Positions 1 through 4,093 of a stretch of DNA of 7,929 bases are shown piece by piece. The stretch is from Euryarchaeota archaeon UBA136 (GTDB lineage Archaea; Thermoplasmatota; Poseidoniia; MGIII; CG-Epi1). The notes under the pieces were generated by a model, which ran no database searches, had not been told where the DNA came from, and saw nothing but the letters and a program-made list of their open reading frames with translations. The stretch lies in contig DAXQ01000048.1 of NCBI GenBank assembly GCA_002506485.1, positions 1 through 7,929 on the forward strand, read 5' to 3'. The translations under genes and the position numbers were made by a program. The number at the start of each line of letters is the position of its first letter. The stretch's first letter is position 1.

Positions 1-623
1 AATTTCCGGCCGTCACAAAAACTCATCAAGGAGAATTCTTCACCAAATATTTTTTCTTCAATTATATAGGTCCCAGAGCCATCAACTAGTTGCTTGCAAT
101 AAATCAGTGCTTCCTCTTTTGAATGCAGATGTTCCCCCGCCACTTTGACTCCCTTACCACCCATTAGACCGTCAAATTTCACGACGTAATTATCCCCCAA
201 ATCATCAATAAATTCACTAGCCCCATGCATGGTCTTGAAACGTCGATACCGAGGAGAAGCACCGATATTATATTTTTCCAATAGTTCTCTAGTAAATCCC
301 TTACTTGTCTCAATCTGAGCAAGCTGTCTGGTTGGCCCTACTACTGGAATATCATGTTTCCAGAACATATCTGCCATTCCATTTGCCAAAGGATCTTCAG
401 GACCTATTACTACACAATGAACCGAGCTTGCTTTTGCAAAATCCAGAATAGAAGTCTGTGAATTCCGTGAATTATAATTAGTGACACTATGACAGCCTGT
501 TGATAACTTTAATAATCCTGGATTAAGGTTAGTCAACACACTATATACCGTAGAACCGGATTCTGCTAATTTTTCGGCTATTATATGCTCTCTAGCTCCA
601 CTCCCAACAACCAAGAAATTCAT
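1..623 (-). CDS. purD: Phosphoribosylamine-glycine ligase (GAR synthetase), N-terminal part, cut by window edge
   Basis: Joins glycine to 5-phosphoribosylamine using ATP, the second step of de novo purine synthesis, in the cytoplasm. Only the first 207 codons lie in the window; the frame is open to base 1 and the gene continues outside. The translation starts MNFLVVGSGAREH, the family N-terminal nucleotide-fold motif (GSGAREH at 7-13), followed by VIGPEDPLANG (72-82), the ATP-grasp lid segment VVKFDGLMGGKGVKV (147-161) and IEEKIFGEEFSLMSF (188-202). All are characteristic of PurD in the archaeal-type spelling. The ATG (621-623) shares its A with the pyrE stop codon (TAATG), so the two are surely co-transcribed and translationally coupled. 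A GGTGA motif 4 nt upstream of the ATG supports this start. The catalytic C-terminal half cannot be checked. Confidence 0.95.
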   Translation of the reverse strand, partial: MNFLVVGSGAREHIIAEKLAESGSTVYSVLTNLNPGLLKLSTGCHSVTNYNSRNSQTSILDFAKASSVHCVVIGPEDPLANGMADMFWKHDIPVVGPTRQLAQIETSKGFTRELLEKYNIGASPRYRRFKTMHGASEFIDDLGDNYVVKFDGLMGGKGVKVAGEHLHSKEEALIYCKQLVDGSGTYIIEEKIFGEEFSLMSFCDGRK

Positions 624-1150
624 TAATTCACCAGATCAGATATTAGAAATAGGGATTTGTACTCCAAATTGAGGGGAGCCATGCATTCAGCAGCACCTTC
701 CTCTCGATCTACTACTACCAGTACCATCAAAACTTCAACATCTTCATCGGTCAGTATCTTTATAGATTCTATATTAGAACCTCCAGTAGTGGCCACATCA
801 TCTACCAGAACTGCTCGACCTTTACTTAGTCCCTCAATCCTTGTACCAGTGCCATGTTCTCGGGTTGATTTTCTAATCATGGAATATGGAATCCCAGTTT
901 CCAATGAAAGTGCAGCTGCCAAGGGCACGGCACCCAACTCCATCCCTGCAATGAAATCAACGTTTTCTGGCAATAATTTAGCGAACTCTACGGCTATTTC
1001 CTTTAGGATGGAGGGCTCAGTAGATGCTAATTTCAGATCAACATAATAGTTGGATTTCTTCCCAGATGTAAGTGTGAAATCCCCAAACTTAACAGCTCCA
1101 CAGTCAATAAGTTTTTGCTTCAAACCCTCCAAGGTACTAGACCCCTGCAT
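623..1150 (-). CDS. pyrE: Orotate phosphoribosyltransferase
   Basis: Converts orotate and PRPP to orotidine 5'-monophosphate in de novo pyrimidine synthesis. The 175-residue protein is of the short archaeal type. Motifs in order: FGDFTLTSGKKSNYYVD (22-38), the family N-terminal substrate motif; GMELGAVPLA (69-78); the flexible catalytic loop RKSTREHGTGTRIEG (93-107); and the PRPP-binding motif VLVDDVATTGGS (114-125) with the paired aspartates. In the loop, the position of the catalytic lysine in the bacterial form RKEAKDHG is Arg97, a conservative change. The start fits the usual distance to the FGDFTL motif. It lies 39 nt downstream of the lipid kinase gene, and its stop overlaps the purD start by one base. 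No Shine-Dalgarno is visible before the ATG; an AT tract about 19-28 nt upstream could be a weak TATA box for an internal promoter. Confidence 0.95.
   Translation of the reverse strand: MQGSSTLEGLKQKLIDCGAVKFGDFTLTSGKKSNYYVDLKLASTEPSILKEIAVEFAKLLPENVDFIAGMELGAVPLAAALSLETGIPYSMIRKSTREHGTGTRIEGLSKGRAVLVDDVATTGGSNIESIKILTDEDVEVLMVLVVVDREEGAAECMAPLNLEYKSLFLISDLVN
628..632 (-). promoter_or_regulatory. Shine-Dalgarno of purD inside the pyrE 3' end
   Basis: On the minus strand GGTGA lies 4 nt before the purD ATG. It matches the archaeal anti-Shine-Dalgarno core (GGTGATC type) and overlaps the last codons of pyrE. It fits an internal operon gene that must be started by ribosome binding or re-initiation, not by leaderless initiation. 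Confidence 0.55.
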
Positions 1151-1167
1151 AATCTGTCAGAGACTGC

Positions 1168-1178
1168 CTTAAAAATTA
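1168..1178 (-). promoter_or_regulatory. Weak TATA-like tract upstream of pyrE
   Basis: The minus strand reads TAATTTTTAAG, centred about 23 nt upstream of the pyrE ATG, inside the 39-nt gap after the lipid kinase gene. The spacing matches that of the better TATA boxes in this window, and pyrE has no Shine-Dalgarno, so a leaderless internal promoter is possible. The match to an archaeal TATA consensus is poor, and simple read-through from the upstream gene is an equal alternative. Confidence 0.3.
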
Positions 1179-1189
1179 GTATGGCCTAT

Positions 1190-2230
1190 TTAATGAAATA
1201 TAGTTATAGCAGCAGGCAACACTTCTATATCAATAGGAGTAAATCCTATATTTTCCCCATCGATGTTGATAGGTGTGGGTTCATCAGTTTCTATTCTAAG
1301 AGTGGAAAAACGATAAAATTCAACATTAGGATTCCAAACATGAGAACCCTCTGATTTCAATTGATTGAACATTTTCAAGACTTTCAAACGCCCGATATGA
1401 TAAATCACACCTAAATCCATTTTTCCATCGTCGACCTGGGCCATTGGTGCCAGAGTTAACCTATCTCCACCAGTCTTTGTATTCTGAATAAGAAGTAAAA
1501 CAAATGCTGAATCTATCAGATGCCCATCAATATAGCACCGTGCCTTACGAACCCTGCCCCGGATTATGCTCATAAGTGCACCAATATCATATCTTAAAGG
1601 ACCGAGAAAACGCATCTTCTCAGCTAGTAGATTTGAATCAACCCCTAGACCCCAGCCAACTAAATTATGTGAATATCGAGTCTCCAGTTTATTATCTATT
1701 GTAAAAGAGACTTTCCCGATATCCATTTTCCTTAATCGACCAGCGAATATTCGTTCGATGGCATTCATATAGTCCATAATCTCCATATCATTTGCTTGAC
1801 TATTGCCTGAACCTGCTGGAACCAATGCTACTGGGATCTCCTTGTACGCCGAATCCGAACGAAGCATCAAACCAGTAATCACCTCGCAAAAAGTTCCATC
1901 CCCCCCAACTGATATAATTATATCATTAGGATCCAAGGTTAAATCTTTAATGATTGATATTGCATGTTCAGGTTCATCTGTTTTATACGACTCGACCTTG
2001 ATCTTTGTATCAGAAAGTTCTTTTGCCACGAAATCTCCAACTTCAATACCTTTCTTGTGTCCAGAGAACGGATTGACAATAACATGTGCTCTTTTAGTTT
2101 TATACAATTTGTCAATACGTCTGTTTTTAAAATGGGAAACTTTTTCAGGTGGCGGTAAGTACTTACGACCCAGAAATCCCTTAAGCATTTCAGGTTCATC
2201 CAGAATCACCTGCTCAGGACCTTGAGACAT
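1190..2230 (-). CDS. Lipid kinase of the diacylglycerol/sphingosine kinase family
   Basis: Predicted to transfer phosphate from ATP to a hydroxyl of a lipid at the inner membrane face; the substrate is unknown. The 346-residue protein has, after a charged leader of about 45 residues, VNPFSG (52-57), the nucleotide motif SVGGDGTFCEVITGL (107-121), VPAGSGN (137-143), a lipid-kinase core segment WGLGVDSNLLAEKMRFLG (193-210), LAPMAQVDDGKMDLGVI (260-276) and INIDGE (321-326). The order and wording of these motifs resemble eukaryotic sphingosine/ceramide kinases (GDG...EVxNGL, PAGSGNA, WG..D...EK.R.LG, AP.A..DDG..D, INIDGE) more than bacterial DgkB (PxGTxND). No signal peptide or membrane segment is seen, so membrane contact would be peripheral. 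It leads the pyrE-purD cluster. The ATG lies about 25 nt from a TATA box with no Shine-Dalgarno, which suggests a leaderless mRNA. Family membership is secure; the substrate is not. Confidence 0.88.
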   Translation of the reverse strand: MSQGPEQVILDEPEMLKGFLGRKYLPPPEKVSHFKNRRIDKLYKTKRAHVIVNPFSGHKKGIEVGDFVAKELSDTKIKVESYKTDEPEHAISIIKDLTLDPNDIIISVGGDGTFCEVITGLMLRSDSAYKEIPVALVPAGSGNSQANDMEIMDYMNAIERIFAGRLRKMDIGKVSFTIDNKLETRYSHNLVGWGLGVDSNLLAEKMRFLGPLRYDIGALMSIIRGRVRKARCYIDGHLIDSAFVLLLIQNTKTGGDRLTLAPMAQVDDGKMDLGVIYHIGRLKVLKMFNQLKSEGSHVWNPNVEFYRFSTLRIETDEPTPINIDGENIGFTPIDIEVLPAAITIFH

Positions 2231-2251
2231 TGCAAAAGTATTGTATCAAGC

Positions 2252-2259
2252 TTTATAAG
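2252..2259. promoter_or_regulatory. Near-symmetric TATA box in the divergent promoter
   Basis: TTTATAAG on the plus strand reads CTTATAAA on the minus strand, so the element can seat TBP in either direction. Its centre is about 25 nt from the lipid-kinase ATG (predicting a start of transcription at or next to the ATG) and about 69 nt from the rpl15e ATG (predicting a leader of roughly 43 nt, which would contain the rpl15e Shine-Dalgarno). I see no other convincing TATA box in the 93-bp gap. The assignment to both genes is inference. Confidence 0.6.
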
Positions 2260-2265
2260 CTAGCT

Positions 2266-2277
2266 TCTGTCGACAGA
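2266..2277. promoter_or_regulatory. 12-bp perfect palindrome, candidate operator
   Basis: TCTGTCGACAGA is its own reverse complement. It begins 7 nt after the TATA box on the rpl15e side, between that box and the predicted rpl15e transcription start, and thus lies upstream of the TATA box for the leftward gene. It abuts a second, 10-bp palindrome AAGCTAGCTT (2257-2266) that runs into the TATA box. The location is typical for a dimeric transcription factor site, but no regulator or second copy of the site is visible in the window. Confidence 0.4.
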
Positions 2278-2312
2278 GATACGGGAATGTGGCGAGAGCT
2301 GAACCCGGAAGT

Positions 2313-2316
2313 GAGG
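2313..2316 (+). promoter_or_regulatory. Shine-Dalgarno of rpl15e
   Basis: GAGG, within GTGAGG, lies 7 nt before the rpl15e ATG at 2324. It fixes the start and fits a leadered mRNA for this gene, unlike the neighbouring genes whose TATA boxes sit next to their start codons. Confidence 0.6.
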
Positions 2317-2323
2317 AATCGCG

Positions 2324-2944
2324 ATGAGTAAATCAATTTACAGTTATATTGGTGACCAATGGAAGTCGCCATCGAAAGAACATAAGGCCCTTCAAAAGGA
2401 TAGATTATTTCATTATCGTAGAGAAGATGCTACAGTCAAAGTAGAAAAACCTACAAGGATTGATCGAGCCAGAGCTTTAGGTTACAAGGCCAAACAGGGT
2501 TATATCATGGCTAGAACCAGAATTCGAAGAGGAGGTATGCACAAACATGCAATCACCTCAGGTAGAAGAGCCAAAAGAACAGGTATAGCTAAGATTACTA
2601 TGCGTAAAAGTCTACAGATGATTGCAGAAGAACGAACGGCCAAGAAATATCCAAATCTAGAAATTCTAAATTCTTATTGGGTTGCCGAGGACGGCAGACA
2701 TAAGTGGTACGAAATGATAATGGTAGATCCCCATCATCCTGTAATTATGGCAGATCCTAAAATAAACTGGATCTGTAGTAGAGCCCAAAAAGGAAGGGTG
2801 CACCGAGGTTTGACTTCGGCAGGTAAGAAATCAAGAGGTTTGATGAACAAGGGCAAGGGTGCTGAGAAAGTAAGACCCAGTAGACAAAAACATCTTTCCC
2901 GAAATAAGCAGAGTCGAACACCTCACCCTCCAAGAAAGTCATAG
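2324..2944 (+). CDS. rpl15e: Large-subunit ribosomal protein L15e (eL15)
   Basis: A structural protein of the 50S subunit that contacts 23S rRNA; the family exists in archaea and eukaryotes only, which gives the domain of the organism. The 206 residues are strongly basic. Family signatures: SIYSYIGDQWK at the N-terminus (4-14), RIDRARALGYKAKQGY (45-60) followed by RTRIRRGG (64-71), NLEILNSYWVAEDG (111-124) with HKWYEMIMVDP (126-136), and GRVHRGLTSAGKKSRGL (157-173). The length is slightly above the common archaeal form of about 190-200, the extra being a lysine/arginine/proline-rich C-terminal tail (about 180-206). The start is supported by GAGG 7 nt upstream and the canonical N-terminus. It lies 3 nt before the flavin reductase gene, so the two form a transcription unit. 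Confidence 0.97.
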   Translation: MSKSIYSYIGDQWKSPSKEHKALQKDRLFHYRREDATVKVEKPTRIDRARALGYKAKQGYIMARTRIRRGGMHKHAITSGRRAKRTGIAKITMRKSLQMIAEERTAKKYPNLEILNSYWVAEDGRHKWYEMIMVDPHHPVIMADPKINWICSRAQKGRVHRGLTSAGKKSRGLMNKGKGAEKVRPSRQKHLSRNKQSRTPHPPRKS

Positions 2945-2947
2945 GCA

Positions 2948-4093
2948 ATGAGCGGCATAATATATGACAGAAAGAACCCATTCATGGCTACTGTGACGGA
3001 GGCTTACTGCATTTCTGAAGGTTCAGGGAAGGAGACTAATCATTATGTTGTCTCATTGAAGGAAAGTGGAATTCGTTACAAACCAGGGGATTCTCTGGGT
3101 TTTTATCCTTCAAATAATTATGAGCTGGTCAAGGAAACTATTCGCAAAATCGGGGCTAAGAAGAAGGATACAATTAAAGGCAAAGACGGGGAAGAAACAA
3201 CATTAGCAGATGCCCTTCATTATAAATTTACAATCCATAGAGCTGGAAAGAAGTTCCTCAGCGCTGTAGCCAAGAAAATGAGGAGAGGGAAAGATAAAGA
3301 AGATTTGGAGGTGATTCTAGATGATCGTGATGAAGTAGATAAATACCTATTCACCAGAGATTGTATAGATATCCTCAATGAACACCCCGTTCAATTCACA
3401 CCTCAAGAATTTATAGATACTCTGTCACCTATTACACCTAGACTTTATTCTATAAGTTCTTCGCCAAAATCACATCCAAGAGAAGTCCACATAACTGTAG
3501 CTGTAGTAAAATATAATAATTTTGAGAGAGATAGATTTGGATTAGCAACGGGTGATCTTTCTAACCGTATTGAGGTCAATAAGACCAGAATCCCAGTTTA
3601 CATCCAACCAACAAAAGAGTTTGTAATTCCAGATGACAGTTCTAAAGATATTATCATGATTGGTCCAGGTACGGGGATTGCTCCTTTTAGAGCATTCTTA
3701 GAACAGCGTATTGAGGAAAAGGGGACAGGAAAGAATTGGTTGTTCTTTGGAGAGATACATGAAAAATCAACCTTCTTTTACAAGGATGAGTGGTTTGAAG
3801 CTATGAAAAATGGTCACCTTCAAAAATTGACAACCGCGTTTTCAAGGGATCAGGAACACAAGATATATGTTCAACATCGTTTGCTGGGGAATTCGGAAGA
3901 AATCTGGGAATGGTTGCAATCTGGATCGTATTTCTATGTCTGTGGAGATAAACAATACATGGCTAAGGATGTACATTCAGCCTTGATAGAAATTGCTCGA
4001 ACAGAAGGTAAATTAAAAAAGGAAGATGCTGAGAACTATATTAATCAGACATTAATGAAGGATGAGCGCCGTTACCTACGTGATGTGTACTAA
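2948..4093 (+). CDS. CysJ-like FAD/NADPH reductase without FMN domain
   Basis: Resembles the C-terminal reductase half of sulfite reductase flavoprotein and cytochrome P450 reductase: NADPH gives electrons to FAD, and FAD to a partner. The 381 residues hold the FAD-binding domain with a helical connecting insert (about 14-160), the FAD motif RLYSISSS (165-172), the pyrophosphate motif GLATGDLSNR (198-207), the NADP motif GPGTGIAPFR (239-248), SR at 299-300 with KIYVQ (305-309), which in this family reads the 2'-phosphate of NADPH, and VCGDKQYMAKDV (331-342). It ends in YLRDVY, the C-terminal aromatic residue that stacks on FAD in relatives. The flavodoxin-like FMN domain of about 150 residues normally fused in front is absent; translation starts just before the FAD domain, so this looks like a designed single-flavin protein, not a truncation. 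The electron acceptor is unknown. It follows rpl15e by 3 nt with no clear Shine-Dalgarno, suggesting coupled translation. Confidence 0.88.
   Translation: MSGIIYDRKNPFMATVTEAYCISEGSGKETNHYVVSLKESGIRYKPGDSLGFYPSNNYELVKETIRKIGAKKKDTIKGKDGEETTLADALHYKFTIHRAGKKFLSAVAKKMRRGKDKEDLEVILDDRDEVDKYLFTRDCIDILNEHPVQFTPQEFIDTLSPITPRLYSISSSPKSHPREVHITVAVVKYNNFERDRFGLATGDLSNRIEVNKTRIPVYIQPTKEFVIPDDSSKDIIMIGPGTGIAPFRAFLEQRIEEKGTGKNWLFFGEIHEKSTFFYKDEWFEAMKNGHLQKLTTAFSRDQEHKIYVQHRLLGNSEEIWEWLQSGSYFYVCGDKQYMAKDVHSALIEIARTEGKLKKEDAENYINQTLMKDERRYLRDVY
4015..4020 (-). terminator. Possible T-tract terminator for the CARDB gene
   Basis: On the minus strand TTTTTTAATT lies about 70 nt past the CARDB stop codon, inside the 3' end of the reductase gene. 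Archaeal RNA polymerase can terminate on oligo-T in the non-template strand without a hairpin. It is the first such run downstream of that stop. The run may simply reflect lysine codons of the gene on the other strand. Confidence 0.25.

Noticed and set aside
657..1046. Plus-strand open frame of 129 codons
   Set aside because: Antisense to pyrE, with a low-complexity Ser/Thr/Pro translation typical of a shadow frame; pyrE is certain.
1939..2199. Minus-strand open frame of 86 codons in another frame within the lipid kinase
   Set aside because: Fully nested in a gene whose motifs are all in the other frame; there is no sign of a frameshift in the real gene.
1803..2225. Plus-strand open frame of 140 codons
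   Set aside because: Antisense to the conserved motifs of the lipid kinase; its translation shows no recognisable family and no start signals.
2281..2323. Possible structured leader or attenuator in front of rpl15e
   Set aside because: The best pairing I find is only 4 bp (CGGG 2282-2285 with CCCG 2304-2307), too weak to claim a riboswitch or autoregulatory hairpin.
2948..4093. Reductase gene as a truncated or broken cysJ
   Set aside because: The start falls at the natural domain boundary directly after rpl15e, all FAD/NADPH motifs and the C-terminal Tyr are intact, and no flavodoxin remnant is seen upstream.
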